From Pseudomonadales bacterium (GTDB lineage Bacteria; Pseudomonadota; Gammaproteobacteria; Pseudomonadales; Azotimanducaceae), in NCBI GenBank assembly GCA_028285415.1, contig JANQPF010000029.1, positions 1-64,000 on the forward strand: DNA of 64,000 nt, in the 5' to 3' direction. How positions within the stretch are numbered: the stretch's first letter is position 1; each line of letters begins with the position of its first letter. The notes below the pieces were generated by a model that saw nothing but the letters and a program-made list of their open reading frames with translations, had not been told where the DNA came from and ran no database searches. The position numbers were made by a program, and so were the translations under genes. Positions 51,937 to 60,250 of the stretch are shown here, in pieces.

Positions 51937-53111
51937 CGCGTTGCCTCCGACCCGAACACGCAGGCGCTGACCGGAGTGACCATCGGTCCGGAGATCACCA
52001 TGGATACCTCGGCATCAGCAACCTGGCTCGTGGACTGTCCCCAGATCTGGCGTACGCCTTCGATGTTGAGCCCCAGACCGTGCATGTAACACTCGGCCAG
52101 GTTACCGCCGCTGGTGTTGAGCGGCAGATCGCCGCCGGCGGCAAGAAAGCGATCCTTGGTGAAGAATTCGTTACACGCCTCCGGCGCGCAGAAACCATGC
52201 TCGACGATACTCATGAGCACGCCGCCGGTGAAGTTCTCATAGCTTTGCAACACGTCGACATCTTCCGGCTGCAGACCGCTCATGGCGTAAAGACGCGGCG
52301 CCAGCGTCTTGAACGTCGAGCTCGCGTAGTCCGGCGTATTGTGGACCGACGCACCGGCGCGATAGTGGGAACCCGCAACCGCGCCAAGGAGATAACACGG
52401 CGGGTTGGGGAGATCTTTCGCGCGCTCTGAGGAGACGAGCACCATGGCCGCGGCGCCATCGTTTTCCATGCAACAGTCGTAGAGGTGAAAGGGCTCCACA
52501 ATCCAGCGGGACGCATCGTAGGTTGCCTCGTCGAGCGGCCGTCCGTACATCACCGCTCGCGGGTTGTTCTGGGCATGCTCATAACAAGCGAGTGAAATGG
52601 CGCGCAGAGCGTTTTGCTCAACCCCATGATCGTGCATGAAGCGGACAACTTTCATCGCAAACATCTGCGCCGGCGACATCAGACCATATGGCACACTGTA
52701 CGCCATGTCTCCTGCAATGGTGTTGCGACGCGGCCCCTGACCAAAACGACCGAACTGACCCTGGGCCAGAGCGCGGAAGACGACAACCGTTTCGGCGAGC
52801 CCCGAGTTTATCGCCGCGGCGGCATTTGCTATGGCGCCCGATCCGCCGCCACCGCCGCCACCCCACTGCATGTTGGCAAAGCGCAGCTCCTTGCAGCCGA
52901 GCGCCGCAGCCAGCCGCGAGGGATCGCTGCGGTCGTTACTGTAAGACGCAAAACCGTCGACATCTCTGGCATCAATGCCTGCGTTCGCGCACGCGGTTTT
53001 GACAGCGTCCAGCGCTAGTTTGAACTCAGCATCCGGCGCCTGGCCTCGCTTGTAATAGGCGGTTTCACCAACCCCGGCAACGGCAACCCGGCCGCGCAGT
53101 GTGTGCTCCAT
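51933..53111 (-). CDS. Thiolase-fold protein without the N-terminal active Cys (Ltp-like)
   Basis: A 392-aa thiolase-superfamily protein of the lipid-transfer/SCP-x type. The N-terminal catalytic Cys is absent; in its place is a run of seven Gly (residues 84-90). The histidine segment LNTSGGNLAECYMHGLGLN has Tyr342 and His344. Such Cys-less members with a DUF35 partner can act as retro-aldolases that cleave steroid side chains (Ltp2-type); this is inference. It is followed by DUF35 and faces a MaoC gene. Confidence 0.87.
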   Translation of the reverse strand: MEHTLRGRVAVAGVGETAYYKRGQAPDAEFKLALDAVKTACANAGIDARDVDGFASYSNDRSDPSRLAAALGCKELRFANMQWGGGGGGGSGAIANAAAAINSGLAETVVVFRALAQGQFGRFGQGPRRNTIAGDMAYSVPYGLMSPAQMFAMKVVRFMHDHGVEQNALRAISLACYEHAQNNPRAVMYGRPLDEATYDASRWIVEPFHLYDCCMENDGAAAMVLVSSERAKDLPNPPCYLLGAVAGSHYRAGASVHNTPDYASSTFKTLAPRLYAMSGLQPEDVDVLQSYENFTGGVLMSIVEHGFCAPEACNEFFTKDRFLAAGGDLPLNTSGGNLAECYMHGLGLNIEGVRQIWGQSTSQVADAEVSMVISGPMVTPVSACVFGSEATR

Positions 53112-53212
53112 CGTCTCTCCTCCCTCGTTGAAACCCTACACGTTCACCCGGGCACATTCCAATGCCGGGCCCGCTTCGTTAAGGTAGATTGAAACAATCC
53201 GAGGGAGGCATC

Positions 53213-54049
53213 ATGCCAATCAATCCAGACGCCGTCGGCGCCAAAGGTAATCCCAGCAAGCGCAGTTGGACCAGCAAAGATGCTCTACTCTACGCCGTTG
53301 GCGTTGGCGCAGGCACGGAAGAGCTGCCGTTCACCACCGAGAACACCAAAGACACCCCGCAGAAGGTGCTACCCACCTTTGCCGTCATCATTGGCGGCGG
53401 CGGCGCTCCATGGGACGCCGTGGGTTCGTTCAATCCGGCGCTCATGGTGCACGGCGAGCAGGGTATTGAGCTCTTCGATGAGATTCCGCCGGACGGTGAA
53501 CTCGAGAGCGTCGGTGAATGCACGGCCATCTGGGACAAAGGCTCCGCCGCGGTGCTGGAATTCGAATCTACCGCTACCAACCTGGCAACCGGCAAACCGT
53601 TGCTCAAAACACGTACGATGCTCTTCTGCCGCGGCGAAGGCGGCTGGGGTGGTGACCGCGGACCCAGCGAGAAGATCGAATTTCCCGACCGCCCCGCAGA
53701 TCACGAGGTGGTGTACTCAACCCGGGAAGATCAGGCACTGACCTATCGGTTGTCTGGTGACCGGAATCCGCTGCATTCCGATCCGTCGTTCGCAGCGATG
53801 GGCGGTTTTGACAAACCCATTCTGCATGGTCTGTGCACGTGGGGATTTACCGGACGGGCGCTCCTGCACACCCTCTGTGACGGCGATGCCAGCCGCTTCA
53901 AAAAAATGAACAGCCGCTTCTCCAAGCCGGTCATTCCCGGGGATACGTTGACGATCAGCATGTGGGTGGACGGCAACACCGCCCTCTTTCGCACCGCTAA
54001 CCAGAACGGCGACGTGGTGATCGATCAAGGTGTTTTCGAATTCAGCTGA
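53213..54049 (+). CDS. MaoC-like enoyl-CoA hydratase (hydratase 2)
   Basis: A 278-aa double hot-dog hydratase of the peroxisomal multifunctional type. The hydratase-2 motif is RLSGDRNPLHSDPSFAAMGGFDKPILHGLC, near residues 178-207, with Asp and His catalytic residues in GDRNPLH. The N-terminal hot dog carries NPALMVHGEQGIEL near 74-87. It adds water to 2-enoyl-CoA. I take ATG 53213, with GAGGGAGG before it. It is divergent from the thiolase/DUF35 pair and could share their pathway. Confidence 0.9.
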   Translation: MPINPDAVGAKGNPSKRSWTSKDALLYAVGVGAGTEELPFTTENTKDTPQKVLPTFAVIIGGGGAPWDAVGSFNPALMVHGEQGIELFDEIPPDGELESVGECTAIWDKGSAAVLEFESTATNLATGKPLLKTRTMLFCRGEGGWGGDRGPSEKIEFPDRPADHEVVYSTREDQALTYRLSGDRNPLHSDPSFAAMGGFDKPILHGLCTWGFTGRALLHTLCDGDASRFKKMNSRFSKPVIPGDTLTISMWVDGNTALFRTANQNGDVVIDQGVFEFS

Positions 54050-54054
54050 TCTGA

Positions 54055-55368
54055 CTACCCACTAAAAGAGACTCTGACGGCGAAACCATCCGCGAGGCGC
54101 TCGAAACCGAGCGCCCAGTCATGCCGCTGGCAGACGTTCTGGACAATCGCAAGTCCCAGCCCCGTGCCGGGCTGGTTCTGTGATCGAGCGGGATCCAGAC
54201 GCACGTATGGCTTGAGCGCCTCCGCTGCGTCTGCCAACGCAAAACCGCTCCCTGGATCGATAACGGTAACCCCCTCGCTGTCGAGCCTGACCGACGCCGA
54301 GCCGCCATACTTGATGGCGTTGTCTATGAGATTGCTGAACAGACGCTTCACCGCCGTCGGCTGGGCGCTTACCACCAGGTGATTGGGACCATCGAGGCTC
54401 GCAAGGTCGCTGTTGTGCGCGGCATCGCAGCGGTCGTCCACGAGGCTCTGCAGAAGCGAGCTCAAATCGAGCTGCTCCATGGGCTCTTCGGAGTGCTCGT
54501 CCTGGGTGAAACGGAGTGCCTGATCGAGGATGTCGGTCATGAGCGCGAGGTCGTGTTCCGCCTTGGCGTGTTGCTCCTCGTCTGCCATGCCTTCAATACG
54601 TAGACCAATACGGGTGGCAAGCGTTCTGAGGTCATGCGACATACCGGCCAGCATGGCCGCACGTTCCTTGAGCAGACCTGTCACGCGCGCCTGCATGGCG
54701 TTGAACGCAACGCTCGCGCGCCTCAGCTCGCGCGGCCCCACGCTCTCCGGCAGTGGTTCGGGTGGCGCCCCGGGGGATGCGCCGAGATGTTCAGCTGCCG
54801 TAACAAAGCGGCCAAGCTGACGTGACGAACGTCGGGTGACAAACAGCACAATGCCGATCACCAGCAATAGTATGAACGTCATGAAAGCGCCGACTCGCGA
54901 AGCACCGCTCTGCGTCACGTGCGTGCGCGCAACAATTTCCAGCCAGCCACCCTGACGAGATGGCAGGTAAAGCCGCAGGCGCGGCGGCCCGCGGCGAATG
55001 GCATACCAGAGGTCTACCTCGTCGGCGCGCGGCAGGCCAAGCTCAGACAGGCGCGTGCGAACCGCATCGATGACTTCGTTGTTGTGAGGCCAATCGCGCC
55101 GCTCACCGACGGGAACGTCCGCTACCCGGGTCAGCTGAAATCCTTCGTATTGCAGGAGCGGCAGCAGCTCCGGTTGTGCCTCCAGCAGCTCGTCGAGGGC
55201 GTAACCCCGCTCGGCGGCGCTAATCGCAAACGTACGGGCGTTGCCCACCATGCGCTCATGACCATAGAAGTAAACGCCGCTCACGTGCAGGATGACAAAG
55301 CCGCCAAGCACTACCCAGACGATACGGGCGAAGAGCGGTGAGCCCCCTTTGCGCGGTTCGTTACTCAT
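54055..55368 (-). CDS. Sensor histidine kinase
   Basis: A 437-aa membrane histidine kinase. TM helices lie near residues 16-36 and 160-178, with a periplasmic sensor loop of about 120 residues. A HAMP region follows, then the HisKA phosphoacceptor His245 in AGMSHDLRT and HATPase motifs NLIDNAIKYG, DPGSGF and GTGLGLAIV near the C-terminus. Its start ATG overlaps the response regulator stop (ATGAGTAA). With the OmpR-type regulator it forms a two-component system; the stimulus is unknown. Confidence 0.92.
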   Translation of the reverse strand: MSNEPRKGGSPLFARIVWVVLGGFVILHVSGVYFYGHERMVGNARTFAISAAERGYALDELLEAQPELLPLLQYEGFQLTRVADVPVGERRDWPHNNEVIDAVRTRLSELGLPRADEVDLWYAIRRGPPRLRLYLPSRQGGWLEIVARTHVTQSGASRVGAFMTFILLLVIGIVLFVTRRSSRQLGRFVTAAEHLGASPGAPPEPLPESVGPRELRRASVAFNAMQARVTGLLKERAAMLAGMSHDLRTLATRIGLRIEGMADEEQHAKAEHDLALMTDILDQALRFTQDEHSEEPMEQLDLSSLLQSLVDDRCDAAHNSDLASLDGPNHLVVSAQPTAVKRLFSNLIDNAIKYGGSASVRLDSEGVTVIDPGSGFALADAAEALKPYVRLDPARSQNQPGTGLGLAIVQNVCQRHDWALGFERLADGFAVRVSFSG

Positions 55369-56101
55369 CCGCAGCACCTTCAGCAACAACCTCCGCGGCG
55401 AAGAGATAGCCGCCGCCGCGAACGGTCTTGATCAACGAATCGTCGTTGAGCTTCTTCCGCAGGCGCGACAGTTGGACGTCGACGCTGCGATCAAACGGCT
55501 GCGCGCTTCTGCCTTTCGTCAGTTCGAGCAGCTGATCGCGGTTCAGAACTTTGCCCGGATGGCGTGCAAGCGCGCTGAGCAGGTCGAATTCACCACCCGT
55601 CAGCGAGACGAGCGCGCCTTCCGGGTTGGTCAGATTGCGCTGACGCACGCACAACACCCAGCCGGCAAACCGAAAGCTATCCACCGGCTGCTGCTGATGC
55701 ACCCAGACCTGGTCGCTCGTGCGACGCAGCACCGCACGGATACGCGCCAGCAGCTCCCTCGCGCTGAACGGCTTCGTCAGGTAGTCGTCCGCACCCATTT
55801 CCAGACCAAGCACGCGGTCGCTTTCGTCCGCCAGCGCCGTGAGCAAGATGATCGGCAGGCGCGAGTTTTCCCTGAGGCGCCTGCAGATCTGCAGGCCATC
55901 CGCATCGGACAACATGATGTCGAGGAGCACCAGGTCGACGGCGTCACGGGCAAGCGCCCGATCGAGCTCCGTTTCGGTGGCAACACCGGTGCAGCGAATG
56001 CCGTAGCGTTCCAGGTAACCGCACACGAGCGAGCGGATCTCGCTATCGTCATCCAGCAGGACAACGGCCGCCTCAGTCTGCTTTTTCCCTGATTCCGACA
56101 T
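55361..56101 (-). CDS. OmpR-family response regulator
   Basis: A 246-aa regulator. The receiver has the acidic pair DDD near residues 17-19, phosphoacceptor Asp61 in LVLLDIMLSDADG, and Lys in YLTKPFSA. The C-terminal winged helix has the pattern LTGGEFDLLSALARHPGKVLNRDQLLEL and SVDVQLSRLRKKL. I start at MSESGKKQ (ATG 56101). It controls genes together with the downstream kinase; the divergent CpxP-like gene and repeats at 56134-56181 are likely targets. Confidence 0.93.
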   Translation of the reverse strand: MSESGKKQTEAAVVLLDDDSEIRSLVCGYLERYGIRCTGVATETELDRALARDAVDLVLLDIMLSDADGLQICRRLRENSRLPIILLTALADESDRVLGLEMGADDYLTKPFSARELLARIRAVLRRTSDQVWVHQQQPVDSFRFAGWVLCVRQRNLTNPEGALVSLTGGEFDLLSALARHPGKVLNRDQLLELTKGRSAQPFDRSVDVQLSRLRKKLNDDSLIKTVRGGGYLFAAEVVAEGAADE

Positions 56102-56133
56102 GCCAACGAGTATAACGGCAGCCACCCCGCCCG

Positions 56134-56181
56134 TTCCGTTACAAGCGGTTTCACCCGCGCGTTCTGCAATCTTCTGTTACA
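56134..56181. promoter_or_regulatory. Direct repeats, candidate response-regulator boxes
   Basis: TTCCGTTACA at 56134-56143 and TTCTGTTACA at 56172-56181 differ at one base and are 38 bp apart. They lie in the 156-bp gap between the OmpR-type regulator and the CpxP-like gene. OmpR-family proteins usually bind direct repeats. The spacing is larger than for one tandem site, so each may be half of a longer box. Confidence 0.4.
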
Positions 56182-56257
56182 GAGCGAAACGCCCCGGAGA
56201 TCAACGCGGACCTGGTTGGCGGCACGCTGGCGGCACGTCAACAACGAGGAACTCAAC

Positions 56258-56800
56258 ATGAATCTATTCAAAGTTGCCACTACCGCCGTTCTTGCGACGC
56301 TGGCGGCGCTGACGTTCGGAGTGGCCGCAATCTGGGCCCTGTGGCCATCCGCCGCCGAAGCGAGCGCCGGTATCGCAAAACATGCCGCCGGCTGGCACGG
56401 GCACGCGGGTGACCACTGCGCACGCCTCGACGGACACCACGTACGCATCGGCGAAGCTGTCATCAGCGCGGGACTTGATCTCGACGAGAACCAGGAGGCG
56501 TCTCTTCGAGTGATAGCCACCCGTGTCGAGACACTCAGCGAAGACCTCAGATCAACCTGCGAATCAACCGACCTTACCTCGCTGGACGGCAGTCTCCAGG
56601 GTGTGGAAACCGCTCTGGCTTTGAGCGCCGCGGCCATGGGGGACATTCGCCCCCTGGTCAGTGACTTCTACGCCGGATTGAACGAAACACAGCGCGCGAC
56701 ACTGCACGAGCACATGCAGCGTCATGGCCGGCACGGCCGGCATCGCGGACACGGCTGGCGTGGTGCTTCACCTGATCCCGAGGCAGGCAATGCCGGATAA
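56258..56800 (+). CDS. Spy/CpxP-like periplasmic protein with His-rich tail
   Basis: A 180-aa protein with an N-terminal hydrophobic signal/anchor (residues 3-30). The mature part is helical and contains LNETQRATL near 141-149, the LTxxQ-type motif of Spy/CpxP proteins. The tail (150-167) is rich in His, Arg and Gly (HGRHGRHRGHGWRG), which can bind metals. GAGGAACTCAAC precedes the ATG. It is divergent from the two-component system, like cpxP with cpxRA, so it may be a feedback sensor. The next gene overlaps its end by 11 nt. Confidence 0.8.
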   Translation: MNLFKVATTAVLATLAALTFGVAAIWALWPSAAEASAGIAKHAAGWHGHAGDHCARLDGHHVRIGEAVISAGLDLDENQEASLRVIATRVETLSEDLRSTCESTDLTSLDGSLQGVETALALSAAAMGDIRPLVSDFYAGLNETQRATLHEHMQRHGRHGRHRGHGWRGASPDPEAGNAG

Positions 56801-57284
56801 ACTGGTGCTCGGCGAACGCGTTCAGAAGAGAGCAGTTGTGCAGCCACCCAGAATCCTGCCGCCCCATTACCTCGCGATCAGCGTGCTGTTGATTCTCGCC
56901 ACCGCGGCGCTCGACATAGCGCCGCTGGTGGCGAACCCATGGGTTTATCTGGGCCTGGTGCCGATGGCAGCCGGTATCGCGATTGCAGTACAAGGCTCAC
57001 GCCAGTTTGCCGCCGTCGAGACCAACATTGTTCCGCTGACAAAATCGACCACGCTCGTTACCGACGGCGTGTTTGCGTTCTCACGCAACCCCATGTATCT
57101 CGGCATGATGCTGCTGCTCGCCGGGCTTGCCATCATCGCGGACAACGCGCTGGCCTGGTCCGCGGTGGTGGCGTTCTGGCTGATCATACAGTTCGCGTTC
57201 ATCCGCCGGGAGGAACGTCTCATGGCAGAGACTTTCGGCGACGCCTACAACGAGTACAAAAAGAGCGTTCGGCGCTGGATCTGA
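56790..57284 (+). CDS. Isoprenylcysteine carboxyl methyltransferase/phospholipid methyltransferase-like protein
   Basis: A 164-aa membrane protein with about five TM segments. The conserved C-terminal signature TTLVTDGVFAFSRNPMYLGMMLLLAGLA is near residues 87-115 and EERLMAETFGDAYNEYKKSVRRW near 141-163. This is the PEMT/ICMT fold, which binds S-adenosylmethionine. It overlaps the stop of the CpxP-like gene by 11 nt and is probably co-translated. The methyl acceptor is unknown. Confidence 0.85.
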   Translation: MPDKLVLGERVQKRAVVQPPRILPPHYLAISVLLILATAALDIAPLVANPWVYLGLVPMAAGIAIAVQGSRQFAAVETNIVPLTKSTTLVTDGVFAFSRNPMYLGMMLLLAGLAIIADNALAWSAVVAFWLIIQFAFIRREERLMAETFGDAYNEYKKSVRRWI

Positions 57285-57296
57285 GGCGCTCTCAGA

Positions 57297-58931
57297 TCAG
57301 CGCCGCTGGCGCACGAGCACTTTGCTTGCCGGATACTCGACCTCGTACTCGTGACGGATGCGCCAGGTGTCGCCGCCGCTCAGGTTCCTGCGCCACACCA
57401 GGACCCCGCGCTTGTCGTCGAAGTCCGCTTCCGTTGCGGGCGTTGCGTCATCACCGAGCGCTACGTCGATGTCTTTGTTTATCGCAACCGGCAGCACGTC
57501 GATGACTTCCACGGTCGTCGGGGAGCGACGCCGGTTGGTGATCTCGAAGACGAGATCCGTCCGCTCCGTTTTGGTCCGGCCGATGAATCCACCTTCACCT
57601 TTTTCACCACCCTGATCCTGCAGCGAAAACTCGACCTGTCGGTCCTGTCCCATGGGTAGCACCATTTCCTGACCGGGCAGCGCCGTCGGCATCCACGACT
57701 CCCCGACAAACACGCGGTCGACATATACCTGCAGCGAACTGGCATAGAGCGGCACGTCCGCGTCGTAGGTAAACTGCGCGGTCAGGAACGCATCCAGGCT
57801 CTGGCGGGGCACAATCCGGGTGACGAGCTCCGCTGCCATTTCGAACGTGGCGAGCTCAAACGTCTGCGCTTCGTCCGCGTCGTTTGCGACATTCACCCTG
57901 CCCGGAATCTGATAGTTCACGGCATACGCGCCAACCTCCGTGGCCCGCTCCCGCGCGGCGCCGCTCACCACAATTTCTTCGATAGCATCCGTGGCTAGCG
58001 CCATTGGCGCGCTGCGCTTCGCCATCGGCGGCTGCACTTCGACGAGGTCGAGAAACTCGCTCGTCGGATCGGGTGCCGCCAGCGCGCTGGAAGGGTCGCT
58101 GGTGGACAACGTCAAAGCGGCATTCTGCCAGTCTTCGTCGGTGGTCTGCCTGACTTCCGCTTTCTGTAGCAAACGCAGCGCGCCTGCATTGCTGTCGAGG
58201 CGAGCTTCATAGACCGGTGACCAGGTGGCGCTCTCGACGAAATAGTGTAAAAGCACCGTCACCTCTTGCGCCGCCGCGGCATTCAACGCCACGTTCAGAC
58301 GGCTTGCGGAAAGGCTGCCGCCACGCAGATCGCGAAGCTCCCGTTGCAGTCGCGAGAGCACCTTCTGCTGCTCCCGCCCTGCCACCTTGACCTCTCTGAT
58401 GGTGGCTCGCGCCGCCGCGGCGCCGTCTTCCAGCACGTTCAGAGCCGCGCGCCACGATTCGACATCAGCGGTACCACGGGCGCCTTCGAACCAGGACTCT
58501 TTGGCATACCCCGCGGCAATGCCATCCAGAAACTTGAGCTTGAGCTCAGCCGTCTTACCCCGATCTTCGAGCTCCCCAATCAGCGCCTCAACCGCTTCGA
58601 TCTGCTCAGTCAGATCGCGGACCTGCGCATCGTACGCCGCTTCAGTTTGTACTCTGTCAAAACGAATCTGTCCCAGCTCGGCGTTGCCCTGCGCCACTTC
58701 CAGGCGCACGTTGCCGGCGTTTACCGCGCTGCTCAATCCTTCGAAGGTCACCTGCGAAACACCCCGCGGCACGTCAATCCGTGCGCTTCGCGTGACCATG
58801 GCGCCCGCCTGATACACGGTCACCGCCTCAATCTCCGATGTCACGGGCAGGGCCACGGCCAGCGTCGAGGCGAGAAGGCCAACGCACCACAAACTCGTTT
58901 GTATCATCACCCGTTCAGATCTGCGCTTCAT
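57297..58931 (-). CDS. MuiA-family protein (DUF4139/DUF4140)
   Basis: A 544-aa protein with a signal peptide (near residues 9-28). N-terminal DUF4140 begins IEAVTVYQAGAMVTRSARIDVPRGVSQVTFEGL. A coiled-coil segment lies near 95-190 (LTEQIEAVEALIGELEDRGKTAELKLKFL). DUF4139 covers the rest (VTVLLHYFVESATWSPVYEARLDS to the end WRIRHEYEVEYPASKV). Family members (mucoidy inhibitor A) are periplasmic and poorly understood. It ends 12 nt from the convergent ICMT-like gene. Confidence 0.88.
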   Translation of the reverse strand: MKRRSERVMIQTSLWCVGLLASTLAVALPVTSEIEAVTVYQAGAMVTRSARIDVPRGVSQVTFEGLSSAVNAGNVRLEVAQGNAELGQIRFDRVQTEAAYDAQVRDLTEQIEAVEALIGELEDRGKTAELKLKFLDGIAAGYAKESWFEGARGTADVESWRAALNVLEDGAAAARATIREVKVAGREQQKVLSRLQRELRDLRGGSLSASRLNVALNAAAAQEVTVLLHYFVESATWSPVYEARLDSNAGALRLLQKAEVRQTTDEDWQNAALTLSTSDPSSALAAPDPTSEFLDLVEVQPPMAKRSAPMALATDAIEEIVVSGAARERATEVGAYAVNYQIPGRVNVANDADEAQTFELATFEMAAELVTRIVPRQSLDAFLTAQFTYDADVPLYASSLQVYVDRVFVGESWMPTALPGQEMVLPMGQDRQVEFSLQDQGGEKGEGGFIGRTKTERTDLVFEITNRRRSPTTVEVIDVLPVAINKDIDVALGDDATPATEADFDDKRGVLVWRRNLSGGDTWRIRHEYEVEYPASKVLVRQRR

Positions 58932-59026
58932 GCCAGCTTCCCGTCAAATGCGCCAAGATTGTAAGTGAAATCGTGAATGTGCGCTGAATCACACCAACGG
59001 AGGGGGGGCTCACCTAAGCTCACGGC

Positions 59027-59278
59027 ATGCGTAAATCCGATCTCACCCCGCAGACCCACGAGCGCGCACCAAAGCGCGTCTTCCGAGAGGGTAAGCTGTG
59101 GTACTACAACACCCGCGAAGGCCGCCGCGGCCCGTTCGATTCCGAAATTGAGCTGCGCAAAGACCTGCGTTCTTATATCGGTACGATGGCGTTTCTCGAA
59201 GACAACGCCGCGGAGTTGCCGGAGGATCTCGACTGCAACGACGTGACCCTCGTGCACATGGATACGCCGCGCTTCTAG
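59027..59278 (+). CDS. DUF6316-like small protein
   Basis: An 83-aa protein. The middle, VFREGKLWYYNTREGRRGPFDSEIELRKDLRSYI, matches a short family I recall from Pseudomonas and relatives (DUF6316). It has no signal peptide; function unknown. The stop shares CTAG with the convergent secreted protein gene. It is divergent from the MuiA gene. Confidence 0.75.
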   Translation: MRKSDLTPQTHERAPKRVFREGKLWYYNTREGRRGPFDSEIELRKDLRSYIGTMAFLEDNAAELPEDLDCNDVTLVHMDTPRF

Positions 59279-59580
59279 TCTTCCGGAGGCCAGGGAAAGT
59301 CTTCGGGCGCATTCAATGAAGTGCGCACAAATTCATTCCACAGAGACACCACCTGCTGGGCGTTTTCGCTGTGCGTCTGCGCGGCAGACTGATGCCATTC
59401 CATCTTGTGGTTCACACAGTCGCGGAACGTATTGATGTCGGCAACAAACCGGTTCCATTGCGCGTCGTTTTGATCATCCTGGGGCCGCTCCGGCGCAATG
59501 CAGGCATGATTCATCGGTTCGTGCGCAAGCACCAGCGGACTCACACAGATCATCAGTAGTATGGCAAGTATCTTGTTCAT
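59275..59580 (-). CDS. Small secreted protein, unknown function
   Basis: A 101-aa product with a clean signal peptide (MNKILAILLMICVSPLVLAHE). Mature sequence has two Cys (HACIAPE and FRDCVNHK) that may form a disulfide, an amphipathic region QWNRFVADINTFRDCVNHKMEWHQ, and a proline-rich end. No family is recognised with confidence. It converges with the DUF6316-like gene with a 4-nt overlap. Confidence 0.75.
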   Translation of the reverse strand: MNKILAILLMICVSPLVLAHEPMNHACIAPERPQDDQNDAQWNRFVADINTFRDCVNHKMEWHQSAAQTHSENAQQVVSLWNEFVRTSLNAPEDFPWPPED

Positions 59581-59666
59581 AACTTCACCTGTTTACGGCT
59601 GCATTGTTTCCGTAAATCTCTCTATGATCTGTGCGCTGAACAGCAATCTTTGCCTCGGGAGGCCAT

Positions 59667-60209
59667 TTGGCCGAGAAATACGACACACTCAGCCCGGAAC
59701 TACGGGACTGGATCGCCGCGCAACACGTCTTTTTTGTGGCTACGGCGGCGCCGGACGGCCACATCAACGTCTCACCGAAAGGTCAGGACAGCCTGCGGGT
59801 CATCGACGAAAGCACGCTCCTGTGGCTGAATCTCACCGGCAGCGGCAACGAGACCGCGGCACACCTGAAGACAATCAATCGCATGACGCTCATGTGGTGT
59901 GCGTTTCAAGGCCCACCGCAAATCCTCAGGGTGTACGGTCAGGCGAAGGTGGTGCACCCGCGTGACCCCGAGTGGTCAACCTGCACCGAGACGCTCGACG
60001 CGCCGGTGGGTGCGCGCCAGTACTTCCTCGTCGACGTCGAATTTGTGCAGACTTCCTGCGGCTACGCCGTGCCGCTCATGGACTTTCAGGAGGATCGCCA
60101 GGCGCTTGCCCTATGGAGCGACAAGCGCGGCGAAGACGGCATCCGGGACTACTGGGTAGAGAAAAACGTCACGAGTCTGGACGGCCTGCCAACGGGTATT
60201 CTCGATTGA
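59667..60209 (+). CDS. Pyridoxamine 5'-phosphate oxidase family protein
   Basis: A 180-aa split-barrel protein. FVATAAPDGHINVSPKGQDSLRVIDESTLLWLNLTGSGNETAAHL near residues 22-66 and IDRMTLMWCAF-like strands place it in the PNPOx-like family. A TTG at 59667 is used because CGGGAGGCCAT is just before it. Cofactor may be FMN or F420; the latter is possible because the genome makes F420. Substrate is unknown. Confidence 0.85.
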   Translation: MAEKYDTLSPELRDWIAAQHVFFVATAAPDGHINVSPKGQDSLRVIDESTLLWLNLTGSGNETAAHLKTINRMTLMWCAFQGPPQILRVYGQAKVVHPRDPEWSTCTETLDAPVGARQYFLVDVEFVQTSCGYAVPLMDFQEDRQALALWSDKRGEDGIRDYWVEKNVTSLDGLPTGILD

Positions 60210-60250
60210 ACAGCAAAGTCCCTGGGCTGTAAGAAGGGGACGGCGTTACG

